A stretch of DNA of 64,000 bases, taken from Thozetella sp. PMI_491 (taxonomy: Eukaryota; Ascomycota; Sordariomycetes; Chaetosphaeriales; Chaetosphaeriaceae). Positions 11,649-22,348 of the stretch are shown here, piece by piece. Location: positions 372,001-436,000 of the forward strand of contig MU270047.1 of the NCBI GenBank assembly GCA_021432635.1. Direction: 5' to 3'. The number at the start of each line of letters is the position of its first letter. Positions within the stretch are counted from its first letter, which is position 1. Position numbers and translations under genes: made by a program. Below the pieces are notes generated by a model. The model ran no database searches. It was not told the DNA's origin and saw only the letters and a list, made by a program, of their open reading frames with translations.

Positions 11649-13821
11649 TTAGTCAACCTCCTCCATGGCGCTGTCGCCGGTCTCGGCGGCAGGCGTATCG
11701 TCGCTAGCGGCCGGGGCATCCTCAGAAGCTTCGGCCTCCTCGTCGAGGTTGAGGCCAAGCGAGACAAGCTTGTGGATGCGGTCAGCGAAGCTGGCGGGCT
11801 CATCAATGGTGAAGCCCGAGACGAGGAGAGAGGTCTCGAAGAGAAGCTGGACGATCGACTTGACCGTCTTGTCGTTCTCGCCGTCGGCCTCAACCTTGTT
11901 CTTGAGCTCCTTGACGATGGCACTCTTGGGCGAGATCTCGAAGGTCTTCTTGGATGACATGTAGCTGCTCATCGAGGTGTCGCGGAGGGCCTGGGCCTTC
12001 ATGATACGCTCCATGTTGGCGGACCAGCCAAACTGGCCGGTACGGATGGCGCAAGGAGCGCCGACAAGCTTGTGGGAGACAACGACCTTCTCAACCTTGT
12101 CGCCCAGGATGTTCTTGAGGGCCTTGGCGAGGTTCTCGTACTCCTTCTCCTCCTCCTCGCGCTGCTTCTTCTCTTCCTCACTCTCCTCGAGGTCGAAGTC
12201 CTTGGTGATGTCGACGAGCTTCTTGCCCTCGAACTCCTTGAGCTGAGTCATGGCGTACTCGTCAATGGGGTCAACGAGGAAAAGAACCTCGAAGCCCTTG
12301 GCCTTGAGAGAGTCAAGGAAGGGCGACTTCTGCACGGCCTTGAGGGACTCGCCAGTGATGTAGTAGATGTTCTTCTGGTGCTCAGGCATGCGGGTGACGT
12401 AGTCGGTGAGCGAGGTCTGCTCGTCGCCCGACTTGGTCGAGTTGAAGCGGAGCAGCTTGGCAAGGATGTTGCGGTTCTGCGAGTCCTCGTGGATGCCGAG
12501 CTTCAGGTTCTTGGAAAAGGCCGAATAGAACTTGTCGAACTGCTCCTTGTCCTCGGCAATCTCGTTGAAGAGCTCGAGGGACTTCTTGACGATGTTCTTC
12601 TTGATGACCTTCATGATCTTGTTCTGCTGGAGAGTCTCACGAGACAGGTTGAGGGGAAGGTCCTCAGAGTCGACGACACCCTTGATGAAGCTGAGCCACT
12701 CGGGAATGAGGTCGGTGGCGTCATCGGTAATGAAGACGCGGCGGACGTAAAGCTTAATGTTGTTCTTGGTCTTCTTGGTCTCGAACAGATCGAAGGGAGC
12801 GCGCTTGGGCACGAAGAGGATGGCGCGGAACTCAAGCTGACCCTCGACCGAGAAGTGCTTGACAGCGAGGTGGTCCTCCCAGTCGTTGGACAGCGACTTG
12901 TAGAAGGCAGCATACTCTTCTTGTGTGATGTCCTGAGGGTTGCGCGTCCAGATGGGCTTCTGCTTGTTGAGCTCCTCCTCCTCGATCTTGGTCTCCTTGA
13001 TCTTTTTGGTCTTGGGCTTCTTCTCCTTCTCCTCCTCCTCGTCGTCGACCTCCTCGATCTTGGGCTTCTTGTCATCGTCCTCCTCGACCTCCTCAACCTC
13101 CTCAGCGTCCTCATCGGGGACCTCCTTCTCAACCTCCTTCTGGACGTGGAGGTAGATAGGGTATGAGATGAACTCGGAGTGCTTCTTGATAACCTCCTTG
13201 ATCTTGCTCTCATTGAGGTAGTCGGTCTGCTCATCCTTCAAGTGAAGGATGATCTTGGTGCCGCGGCTGATGGGCTCACCATCGGTGTCGGGGACGATGG
13301 TGAAGGTACCACCGGCGCTCGACTCCCAGATGTACTGCTCGTCATCGTTGTGCTTGGAGATGACGGTCACCTTGTCGGCGACGAGGTAGGCCGAGTAGAA
13401 ACCAACACCGAACTGGCCAATCATGGAGATATCGGCACCAGCCGTGAGGGCCTCCATGAACTGCTTGGTACCAGAGCGGGCGATGGTACCGAGGTTGTTG
13501 ACGAGATCCTGTAGAAGGTTAGCAATTGAGCAGGCAAATGTGAGCTAGTTGTGAATGACCTACAGCCTTGGTAAAGCCGATACCGCTATCTTGGATAGTG
13601 AGGGTCTTGTTCTCCTTGTCTGGGATGATGTCGATGCGAAGGTCCTTGCCGGAGTCCAGCTTGCTGGGGTCCGACAAGGCCTCGTACCGGATCTTGTCGA
13701 GAGCATCAGAGGCGTTCGAGATCAGCTCTCGGAGGAAGATCTCCTTGTTGGAGTAGACGGTGTTGATGATGAGCGAGAGCAGCTGAGAGATCTCAGCCTG
13801 GAACTCGAACGTCTCAGACAT
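11649..13821 (-). CDS. hsp90: Hsp90 molecular chaperone (cytosolic)
   Basis: ATP-dependent cytosolic chaperone for kinases, transcription factors and other clients. Two exons, 13564-13821 and 11649-13508, with an intron at 13509-13563 (GTAGGT to TACAG). They encode 705 residues, the usual fungal length. The GHKL ATPase N-domain shows [18 protein letters not shown], the DSGIGFTK loop and [13 protein letters not shown] charged Glu/Lys/Asp linker lies near residues 210-265. The middle domain has [13 protein letters not shown] with the catalytic-loop arginine, and the C-terminus ends in MEEVD, the docking site for TPR co-chaperones. The start is the only ATG that preserves the conserved [11 protein letters not shown]-terminus. 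A probable intron in the 5' leader is listed separately. The complementary strand carries long open frames which I regard as shadows. Confidence 0.98.
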
Positions 13822-13854
13822 CTTGGGTATCTTTTATCGTAACGGTCGTGAGTT

Positions 13855-14202
13855 CTGCGACGACAGGATTAGAGTTTGCTCGTGGTAGAAGTGACTAGGC
13901 GGACCATTTGATGGCAAACTGTCAAAGGGAAAAAATTGGTCGGCCCAACAGGGCTCCCGGAATGGGAGACAAAGATCAGGCAATCAGGGAAGGGCAATCG
14001 CCAAGGAGCAACTACTAGCAAGCTCTCAGGCAATGAGGCAAAGTATAGCCTACGAGCCAATCCAGGTTGCAAGGTGGGCGGGGAGAAAATGAGAGAGAAG
14101 CTCAAGTGGTGCGAGCAAGGCTGACGGGTTGGGAGCAAAAAAGCGGCAAGCTCTGATGCTCAGATGGCGGGGCGGAGGTAGCAAGAGAGGAGGTTAACTT
14201 AC
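13855..14202 (-). other. Probable intron in the 5' leader of hsp90
   Basis: On the minus strand a GTAAGT donor (14197-14202) is followed 348 nt later by a CAG acceptor (13855-13857), 34 nt before the hsp90 ATG. A large leader intron would fit the empty space between the ATG and the pyrimidine-rich tract at about 14.3 kb. This is inferred from splice motifs only. Confidence 0.4.
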
Positions 14203-14297
14203 CAAGAGATGATTACAACTGGGACTCTGATGCACCAGAAGTCTCGTGGTATCTGGTAAGAATAGGAGAGAGATGGGAGAGTCAACTCGAGAGGTGT

Positions 14298-14340
14298 GAT
14301 GTGGGAGGAGAGGAGAGGAAGAAGAGGAGAGAGAGAGAGC
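14298..14340 (-). promoter_or_regulatory. Pyrimidine-rich tract upstream of hsp90
   Basis: Read on the hsp90 strand, this is an almost pure CT tract with several CTCT and TTCC units, about 480-520 bp before the ATG and just upstream of the proposed leader intron. Such tracts often mark transcription starts of highly expressed fungal genes. I looked for canonical heat-shock elements (alternating GAA/TTC pentamers) between 13.8 and 14.7 kb and saw no convincing set. Confidence 0.3.
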
Positions 14341-16569
14341 TGGCAGCTAAAAACTGTATTGCGGCCACCCCTGGGCTGTGCTCCCGGGCCAGAATTCGAT
14401 GAGTTTCTACGCTCCAGTTCTGCGACCTTCTTCTGATTCGTTTGCGCCTGCCTCCACGGCAACCAGAACAGGCTCTGATTGGGTGGAGCTGGTGGGGTGG
14501 GTCCAGGCAGGAGGCACCAAGCTGGGGCGGGCTGGGGGAAGGCACGGTCTGAAAGAAGCAGCACCACACTTCTAGAGCCTGCGAGAATCGAGCAGAGGCC
14601 CAGATGGTCGAAGGCAAGATGCAACCTTGCGGGTCGCCTTGTCCACTGTCTGATCTGGTGCCTTCTGACCCTCAATGCGAATGTGGAATGGTTTGCCTTC
14701 TCTCATCACCCCCCCGCCAATGCACAGATGCGGCCTCCGAGATACAGTATCTTGGTTGCCTGCCTTACTTTTTTGTGAGCAAGGCTGAGTGAGGGGAAGC
14801 TGGCTGGCTGGCTGCGGGATGTCCCTGCAGCCAGCCCAGTCGGCCCAGGTCCACGCACGGGGTCCTATAGGTATGTGGCCCGAGCGCCCGACGCTACTCG
14901 AGAGCCGAGTTGAGTCGGTCGATCCGCCAAACCGCCATTTCGAGCCTCCCACGAGCCAGCCTGCCAGCCACCAGGTACGTGTCTGGGCTCGGCTCGACGG
15001 CATTACGGGGCCATTTGGAACGCGCTAGAAATCTATGGAGCTTTGGGGGCCTCCTCCAGGTCGTTGCTTTCGCGGTGGAAGGCCTTGCCATTTCATTTCT
15101 TAGTAGTGGTGGGAGCACCCACCATCGTGGCCTACAACCGGTTGCTCCAGGTCCATGGGGCCTAGATCTTTCCTGAATGGCCTATTGGAGAGCAACTTTT
15201 TGATAGCCTCTGCCCGGCGCTGAGAGGCTGCACATCAGGGTGCCGAAAGCCAGGCGGTTGTGCAGCCTAGCACTGGACTGAATACCTAGGAGCCAAGCGG
15301 CTACGATACTTGGGGTTCAAGGCGAGAGGCTCGCGAGAGGATGTACTGTACCGTCCCGGAGTATCCTCAAGCCTCTCCTTGCCTGAGACATGGTGTCTCG
15401 ATACTCAGCAATCATAGAACAGAGCATGAAGAGGAAGAATTTTCAGACAAGCCACGATTTAATGCTAATATTGATGCTTCCCGGGACAACCTTGGCTGCC
15501 AAAGGCCGACTGTGACCAAGGCTCATTTTGAAGCCGCAGGCTGTTCCTGGCTTACAAGGCTAGCAACCCCTCCCTCCCCGCCTAGAGAAAATTTCACTTC
15601 AGAAACCCGACTCCACCGACTCCAGCCCTGAGATTCTTCTAGATACTTCCCCACCTGTACTTTGTAGCCCTCCAAAGTTCGCTGCTTTGCATTTGTACTT
15701 GCGTACCTACCTTAGCTATCCCCTACCAAAGTACCAGAAGGATGAAATGATGAGGCAGCCTTGGTGCCTCGGTTGACTCTAGTCACTAGAGTACTCACCT
15801 ACAAACGAGAAGTTGAAGAAGCAATGTGCCGACTAGATGGCGTGCTGATCTACAGACGCCCTCGAGTTCCCTGTTAGTAGGAGCGCCGACGGGGGCTCGT
15901 GTACGCCCCCTCTCTTTTCAATGGAGCGGGGGATTTAGGGTGGGCATTGCAAGGCAGGCGAGGCAGGCTACCACGACCGGCGAGGGAGGAAGCAGAGTTT
16001 TGTTCCAACCATTTTACCTTGCATATGCAGTCCCAAGCTCGTCTTACCTTCCCCTCCAAGCAGCCATCACAGATTGCCGCCGCATCAAGTGCCAAGCGCT
16101 TGCGATCCGCAGGACTCGTCGGCCAGTAAACACGCGTGAATTGTTATTTATAACATGATTACCCAGTGAACTAATGATTGGCACTGGTGAGGGCGGACAG
16201 CCATCAGTCTGAGCGAGTCGGGCGGCCGGATCGTTGCTTCTGCTGGCCCCGTTGCCCCCGTTGCCCCCGTACTGTACGCAGGTAGCCCTCGGAAAATGCC
16301 CCTCCTGCCGTGGGAGTTGCGTCAGAGCTACCCCACCTGAGATCGCCATAGTCCCTTCCTCTCCCGCCTGTGAGTCTGACCCAATTCTTCTGCCGTTTCC
16401 CTTTAAAGCAAACTCTAGCCATCTCGCAACCGTGCAGTAGCGGTGAAAGCTTTCCCCAAAGCAACCCCTCCAGCTTCCTTCCAGTCTCAGCTTCTCTCGA
16501 CCCAGACAATACCACTGTCCATCTCCCTTCCCTTCCATACTCCCTCCCTCACGTCTACACACATTCAAG
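14341..16569. other. Divergent hsp90 / FKBP12 intergenic region
   Basis: No gene recognised. It separates the leftward hsp90 from the rightward FKBP12 gene. The last 130 bp before the FKBP12 ATG are pyrimidine-rich and are probably its core promoter and leader. A short repeated ttgcccccg pair lies at 16248-16268. Confidence 0.5.
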
Positions 16570-17087
16570 ATGACCATCCCCCAGCTTACCGGTCTCCAGA
16601 TCGAGGTTCTCGGCGAAGGCGTTGGATCGCGCGAGACTAAGAGGGGTGAGTTTACCTTTCGGCTTCCCAAACACAACCCCAGATCTGTCCCACCCCTTCG
16701 GCTTCGGGAGGAGGGGCTGTAACCCCCCGGCTCTCCTCTCTCCTTCCCCCAACACAGAACCCTAGGCGCCTTACTAATCGCGTATCGAACCCTCCCACAG
16801 GTGACACGGTTGATGTACACTACAGGGGCACCCTCACAAACGGCACCAAGTTCGACGCCAGCTACGACCGTGGCGCGCCGCTCTCCTTCACTGCCGGTGA
16901 GGGACAGGTCATCAAGGGCTGGGATGAGGGCCTCCTGGGCATGAAGATCGGCGAGAAGCGCAAGCTTACCATTGCCCCGGATCTTGCCTATGGCGCCCGC
17001 GGCGTGGGCGGTGTCATCCCTCCCAACGCCACCCTGGTCTTTGAGACGGAGCTTGTCGGTATCAAGGGCGTGACCAAGGGCCAGTAA
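16570..17087 (+). CDS. FKBP12-type peptidyl-prolyl cis-trans isomerase
   Basis: Small cytosolic immunophilin that isomerises Xaa-Pro bonds and is the receptor for FK506 and rapamycin. Two exons, 16570-16645 and 16801-17087, with a 155-nt intron (GTGAGT to CCACAG), give 120 residues. One FKBP domain fills the protein. Drug-pocket and active-site residues are present: Tyr in [13 protein letters not shown], the [20 protein letters not shown] segment with its Val-Ile and Trp, the Tyr of LAYGARG, and Phe in LVFETELV. There is no signal peptide, membrane segment or TPR domain, so it is the free FKBP12 form (yeast Fpr1) and not an Hsp90 co-chaperone. The ATG follows a pyrimidine-rich leader ending in TTCAAG. 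Confidence 0.96.
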
Positions 17088-17467
17088 GCGGGCGCGGGCT
17101 AGACAGGCCACTTGGCGGCGACGTGGAAACGGCTTAACATCAGAGGAGGACTTTTCCTGGTGGTGGAGATGAGCTTGTTGACGATACGTCAAGAGGGCAG
17201 GCCGGCTCTGTTCTTATTGCCCAAACACAGGCCGATACAGTCACTCGCTCCAGCCCGCCTGTCCCGGTCACCTGCCGAGCCACTATAGAATTCCAGCTAG
17301 ACCAATTGACAGCCAATCTCGTCTGTCTATAGTACATATATACTGTGATGTCCTCATCTCGGCGCCTTTGCACATGTTGCAGCTTAGGCATATTTCTTAA
17401 GCACCCGCTTTCCCGTCTAGCCTTTATGCTATTCCGTTGTGGTTTCTCACTGTTCCTAAGCGCTTTG

Positions 17468-18283
17468 TCAGCGCCGATCGCTCGCTTCTCGTCTATAGAA
17501 ACTGCTCACTGAATCCATATCTTCGCCATGCGCAGCGCTGTCTGCTGCAGGCGGTCGAGGCACAATCACTCGACCGAGCTGTCTGTACGCTCCATTGGCG
17601 TATGTCAGCGCGAATGTCTCTCGCAAATTCGGGGCCAGCTCGTCGGTTGACTGGTTTCCATCAATGATGCCCTCGATCTCGCCGAAGACAACAATATGGT
17701 CGCGCACTCGGAGCAGCCCATTAGCAGGTGCCGGGAAGGCATCCCACTCTCTGCGATCCTGGTTCTCAGCCTCCTCCTCATTGTTCTCCTTGAGAAGGCG
17801 ACACTGTATGACACAGCGCACACCCGCCCCGGAGATGACAGGGACAGAATCCTGATCAGCGATATGGCCGATTCGGCACCCCGCCTCCCGCGTTATATCT
17901 TTATATCCCTGGGCAGCTTGTCCCTTCGAGAAAAAGTCAGCTATTGCGGCGCCACTCCGGTTGTCAGCTAACAGGTGGATGTTGAAGCGCCCCGTCGACA
18001 CGATGGCGGCAAGGGTCTTGCTGGGCGTTCGAATGTTTAGAGATAGCACCGGCGTGGGATTTGACTCGTCTCCTAACGATACAGAGGTCATCGAGGTCAC
18101 CGTCATGGCCCGAGGGATCAGAGGGACTTCGCTGTCGGGGTCGTGCTCGGTCGAGGTGCAAACAACGACGGAATTTGGGAACGAACGTAGGAGAGACCGC
18201 GTCCTTTCTGGCAATGGCAACGAAGTGCTTAGAGCTTCCCGTAGATGGTTCCGGTGTCGGTCCGGCCGCCCCGGTACCTTCAA
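17468..18283 (-). CDS. Flavin reductase-like (FMN-binding split-barrel) protein, 5' end uncertain
   Basis: The open frame contains a flavin reductase-like domain of the FMN-binding split-barrel superfamily. RSLLRSFPNSVVVCTS is followed by the typical AMTVTSMTSVSL segment and LSLNIRTPSKTLAAI, the FNIHLLADN motif, and DHIVVFGEIEGI near the end. Such proteins bind FMN and reduce flavin or act as oxygenase partners; the partner here is unknown. The open frame covers about 271 codons but has no ATG before the domain: its first codon at 18283 is TTG. A first exon must lie upstream. One possibility is an ATG at about 18396 joined through a GTAGCT donor to an AG just before GTACCG at about 18275; another acceptor is CACAG at about 18324. 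I cannot decide. The stop lies 380 bp from the FKBP12 stop (convergent). Confidence 0.72.
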   Translation of the reverse strand: MKVPGRPDRHRNHLREALSTSLPLPERTRSLLRSFPNSVVVCTSTEHDPDSEVPLIPRAMTVTSMTSVSLGDESNPTPVLSLNIRTPSKTLAAIVSTGRFNIHLLADNRSGAAIADFFSKGQAAQGYKDITREAGCRIGHIADQDSVPVISGAGVRCVIQCRLLKENNEEEAENQDRREWDAFPAPANGLLRVRDHIVVFGEIEGIIDGNQSTDELAPNLRETFALTYANGAYRQLGRVIVPRPPAADSAAHGEDMDSVSSFYRREASDRR

Positions 18284-18892
18284 TCGTGGTGAGGCATGAA
18301 TATTTCGGGAAATGGTTGCTGTGGGGAGTTAATTCTTAGCCATTCTGCTCAAGCAAGAACGATCGGGGAAAGCTACCGAGGGAGCTTGGTGAGGCATGGG
18401 GTTCGACACAAAGCTTATGGTGAGGTGCAGGACGCAGTAGATGGCTGAAGTAGAGCGCGGAGCGTCCGGCAGTGCGCCTCACTGCACGCTGGACCGTGGT
18501 GGTAGATCCCGGCATGCAATTGACAGTAGCCGACTTGGGGCGCGCGGTGGTTGCAGTTGAAGCTATTAAGCACTTGATTTTCGCTAGCTCTTGGGCCTAG
18601 AAGCTCGCCCGCCAAGGTAGTGTAGGTATGTACTGACCAGCATCAGAGCCAGGGGTGGCGGCGATAAGATAAGGACTGGCCCGTGATGCCCCTGTCAAAA
18701 TTTCGACCCTCTACTCCCAGTGCCTTCCTAAGTACCACGCGAGCTTCGGGGGCTTTCCTCGCTGTCACCATCGCGACGATTGAAATACGTCAATTGCAGG
18801 CTCCTCTTCCCGCGCTGCCCGCCTGAACCGAGCCACACTCTGTCAATCGCCTTTCAGAAGTCTTTCAGAAGACCCAGACGCGGCTTTCCAGC
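18284..18892. other. Divergent promoter region, flavin reductase-like / bL31m
   Basis: Short intergenic region that probably contains the missing first exon of the leftward flavin reductase-like gene. Nothing else is recognisable. Confidence 0.4.
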
Positions 18893-19522
18893 ATGGGGAA
18901 GCTCCCCAGCGCATCTTTCCTCCGCCAGCGAGGACATGCCGCCCTCGGCCCGACCTACAACTCCGCAGCGACTTGCGCCTTCACAAGACCGACTGCGATA
19001 CCTTCATCATGCCTCCCTCCTACTTCACCATGCGGCACCACCCAGGTGCGGCATGCCACCTACGTGATGCGGTCCCGTAGGCCGTACCAGTTCACGCAGC
19101 TCGTGCAGCTCTCGGACGGCAGTACCTACACAATGCGCACCACCTCGCCCGCGAGCCTACTCAAGTCGACGAAGGACACACGGAACCATGTCATGTGGCA
19201 GCCTTCGGAAAAGTCTTTGCGCAATGTCGAGCTCGATGAGGCCGGCAAGCTGGCCGCCTTCCGAGAGCGGTTCGGACGCGGATGGGATCTCGAAGAGAAG
19301 CCCGTCGAGGGTTCTGTGGAGGAGGCGGCCGGGGCGGCGCCCGGAAAGGGGGCCAAGGGCAAGCCGGCGAAGGCTGCAGAGGCGGCGCCCGCAGCGCCGG
19401 CTATCGATGCATTCGACTCCCTCGCCGACCTCATTAGTGGGTACGCGGCGAAGGAGACTTCGATTTCGGGTGGAGGACTCAGCGCCAAGGAGCAGGCGAA
19501 AAAGGATAAAAAGAAGAAATAG
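18893..19522 (+). CDS. Mitochondrial large-subunit ribosomal protein bL31m
   Basis: Intronless, 209 residues. The N-terminal 55 or so residues are rich in Arg, Ser, Ala and Thr and lack acidic residues, as expected of a mitochondrial import sequence. The conserved block follows from about residue 60: RRPYQFTQLVQLSDGSTYTM, then SLLKSTKDTRNHVMWQPSEK and FRERFGRGWDLE. This matches the fungal mitochondrial homologue of bacterial L31 (yeast Mrpl36). The C-terminal third is a low-complexity Ala/Lys/Gly linker ending in a lysine run. The ATG at 18893 is the first in frame and gives the full targeting segment. It converges on the Vps5 gene, with 342 bp between stop codons. Confidence 0.87.
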   Translation: MGKLPSASFLRQRGHAALGPTYNSAATCAFTRPTAIPSSCLPPTSPCGTTQVRHATYVMRSRRPYQFTQLVQLSDGSTYTMRTTSPASLLKSTKDTRNHVMWQPSEKSLRNVELDEAGKLAAFRERFGRGWDLEEKPVEGSVEEAAGAAPGKGAKGKPAKAAEAAPAAPAIDAFDSLADLISGYAAKETSISGGGLSAKEQAKKDKKKK

Positions 19523-19864
19523 TCAACTACCCATGGCTTACATGCGAGAGACTACTGTGGGGATGTTTACCGTGTACGAAAACTCGAGAGACGGGGGGTT
19601 AGACGGCTGTGTGCTTTTCCGTCGCGGCCTGAGATGCATCATGCTCGCTCCCAGCTTGGAACTAGAGGAGGATCAAGAGCGGCGACGGCCCAACGTCGTC
19701 GAGTTTCTATGTACAATACACACTACTGTCCATAATACAGCCCTTCTGCCGAACCCTCCGTTTTATCAGACTGCGGCCCCCCACCCCTTTCCCTAACTTC
19801 ACTGGCCAGACTCCCGGCCCTAGCTACTAGGACATTCCCGCATGAAGGTCAAGACACGAGCTAA

Positions 19865-21749
19865 CTAGTCCGAGTCGTCGTCGATGTTCGCCCGGGCACG
19901 GTCCACAGCGGTGTTACCGGCGGGCTTGTTAGTCTGGATCACGGGAGGGCGGTAGAACACAGTCTCGTCGTCCTCGGCATCGAGCTGCATCAGGAATGTC
20001 TCCCACTTTTCGATCAACTGTGCCACCAGTTAGTCCTGGCTCCAATTGTACCAGTAATGAAGGGGGGGAACACACCTCCTTCTGGGCCTCCACAGCGCCC
20101 TCCAAGAATGTCTCTACTCCGGACTTGAAATCCTCGACCTTCTCACGTTCGAAGCGGTCCAGTTCGTTGCGCATCAAGCGGCCCATGTCCTCGAACAGTA
20201 AGCGTGCTTGGTGAACCTTGCGCTCGGCATCGGCGACTTCGGCACTCATCTGGGTGAGTCTATCCTGCTGGCTCTTGCCCTGTCGCAGGAGCTTGTCCTG
20301 GGTGGTCTTGCGCTTCTGCAGCTCCGACTCGGCCGTGTGCCATGAATAGAAGGCTTTCTGCCGCTGGTTGAAGGCTTGCTTCACACTGCCAATTAAGCGA
20401 ATGTACTCTTCGAGGATGATGCCGAACGTGAGCACGTCCTGCTGCGCCTGCCGATCATAGATATCCCGGATCGTAATCTGTAGGTCTGAAAGCGCATCCA
20501 GTGGGCCAGAGAGAGTCGGAGACAGCTCAACAGTCGAGAGGGCATGGAGAGAGGCCGAGAAGTCGCCCGCAGCCTCGGACATGGCCTTACGTTGGGTAAC
20601 CATGCTCTCCATCGCTTTGAGGAGAGCCTTGAGCTGGTTCTCTAGCGCATCGAGGTAGACCCGGCGATCGTGGAACCACTGGGCATATTAGGTTAGCGGT
20701 CCGAAAATGCGGAAGGGAATAGAGGAGACGCACATCATCCTGCTCCACAAACTTGCTCGAGCTGCCGACGTTGATGCCGAAGGAGCTCAGCATACCCTTG
20801 CTCTCGCCCAGGTTGGGCTCCTTTCGCTCCTTGTGCTTGACATCGATATTGAAGGCCTCGCTCTCCAGGAACAGCTTGAGGTCGGCATCATGCTGCAGCG
20901 CAGGGTGCACCGCCGTCTTGTTGAGCATCTTCTCCAGTGCGGCACGGCGCGCCTCAACAAAATTGCTCTCGAACCGGCCGACCGCTTGCTTCTCGGGGGG
21001 TGGGGGTACCACCACGCCCGGGTTGTTGGCGTGGAGTGTGTTGTACAGCCATAGGAAGTCGCGATATCGACGCTTGACCTCAAACTCCGACTGCTTATAG
21101 GCTTTGGATGTTGTCTTTGGTTTATCGGTCAGCGATTCGCCTTAGAGCAGACAAGCAGTTCGTAAGGGCTGCGCGTGCAAGGGCTTACTCTCGTCCGGAC
21201 AGAATACACTATGTGGCTGCTCGTCAGGTCTCCCACTTTATGCGGATCGCCCACGGTAATGACGAAGTTTGGCTTGGCTGCTTGCTCGATGCTCACGCCC
21301 GGCTGCGTCGTGCTGCGCACCGGGCTCGGCTGTGGTGGCTGTACCGGAGGCGGCTGCCGGGGGCCCGCAGGGCGCCCATCGTCTTCGTCTTCGTCGATTC
21401 GATGGGGATCGGGAGGACCGGCACGTCGAGGAGCGCCACCAGCGGAGGCAAGAGTCGTGCGAATCGGGAGCTGCTCCTTGACGGGTGGCACGGGCGGGGC
21501 GTCGGATCCCAGGAGGCCGGCATCGAGAGACGGCGGGGTGGCAGCGCCCAGAGGCCCCAATGGATCGTCCTCAACGGCGGTGAGCTGGGTAGGCTGCGCG
21601 ACTAGGCGTCGGGGAGTCAAGCGGGAGGGTTTGCGAGACGAGGCAGCGGCGGTGGTCGGCGACTTGAGGGCGGCGGTCGAGGACTCGTCCGGCTGCGACG
21701 ACGGCAAGGATTGCGAGGCCGCCTCGTCGGCCCAGGGACTGTCATCCAT
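19865..21749 (-). CDS. vps5: Retromer sorting nexin Vps5 (PX-BAR protein)
   Basis: Membrane-bending subunit of the retromer, which recycles receptors from endosomes to the Golgi. Exons on the complement: 21189-21749, 20734-21114, 20076-20678 and 19865-20017. All introns are 55-74 nt and frame-preserving, giving 565 residues. Residues 1-160 are a Pro/Ser-rich disordered leader. The PX domain (about 165-285) has the phosphoinositide-binding signature FEVKRRYRDFLWLY and the proline stretch VVPPPPEKQ. A C-terminal BAR domain of long helices (about 320-540) includes DRRVYLDALENQL, a Gln/Lys-rich coiled coil and DRFEREKVEDFKSGVETFLE, followed by LIEKWETFL. The C-tail is acidic. The start is the ATG of MDDSPWADE; the open frame upstream lacks ATG codons. 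TAF5 lies behind it in the same direction, 599 bp away. Confidence 0.93.
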
Positions 21750-22348
21750 CGCAAAGTCTTTGTACCGCTGCAGGTATCGCAGCTGGGAAATGGTGCAGTG
21801 AGGGGAGGATGGAGGACAAAGACTAGGGTTCAGCAATCAGTGATGAGAGCCTGGAGGCTGGAAGTGCTCCACCGGTGCTCGGGCCACTACGTTGACTTGG
21901 TGGGGATGATGTTGCTCTCTTTAGCGGCTCTCCTCACCAGGAAGACCGAGGTGAAGCAAGCTTCGAGCACCAAAATGAGAGCTCCCAGACGTACCTGCGT
22001 CCTGGAGCTTCAACGAAGTCGCTCACGTGCGCGCATCGCTGAGCCAGCAAAAGCCACATTTTACAATTGGAGACACAGATTGGGATGCAGGCTTCGTTCC
22101 CCTTTTCGTCAAAGCAATGAATCTGATCGACCGAAGGCCATCATCTAATCATACAGCCGCGTTTCCCAAGTCCTAGTAGTATCTTTGTCCGAACTCCAAA
22201 CCCAGCCGGCGTGCCCTTTTGCCTTTGCTGCCTACTAGCAGACAGAAATTATCCACCATCGGGTTCCCTAATTATGGTGTTTGCGCCGTGTTTTGTATGT
22301 ATCCAGTGGGTGTCACATCAAAGCAGATGCTGGATGCTCGGAGCGCTC
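21750..22348. other. Interval between TAF5 stop and Vps5 start
   Basis: Contains the TAF5 3' untranslated region and the Vps5 promoter. No gene or repeat seen. Confidence 0.5.

Noticed and set aside
12072-13166. Long plus-strand open frame (364 codons) opposite hsp90
   Set aside because: Leu/Val/Glu-rich shadow of the highly biased hsp90 codons; no domain and fully inside a certain gene.
13508-16645. Functional Hsp90-FKBP pair by neighbourhood
   Set aside because: This FKBP has no TPR domain, so it is not an Hsp90 co-chaperone; the 2.7-kb separation makes adjacency likely incidental.
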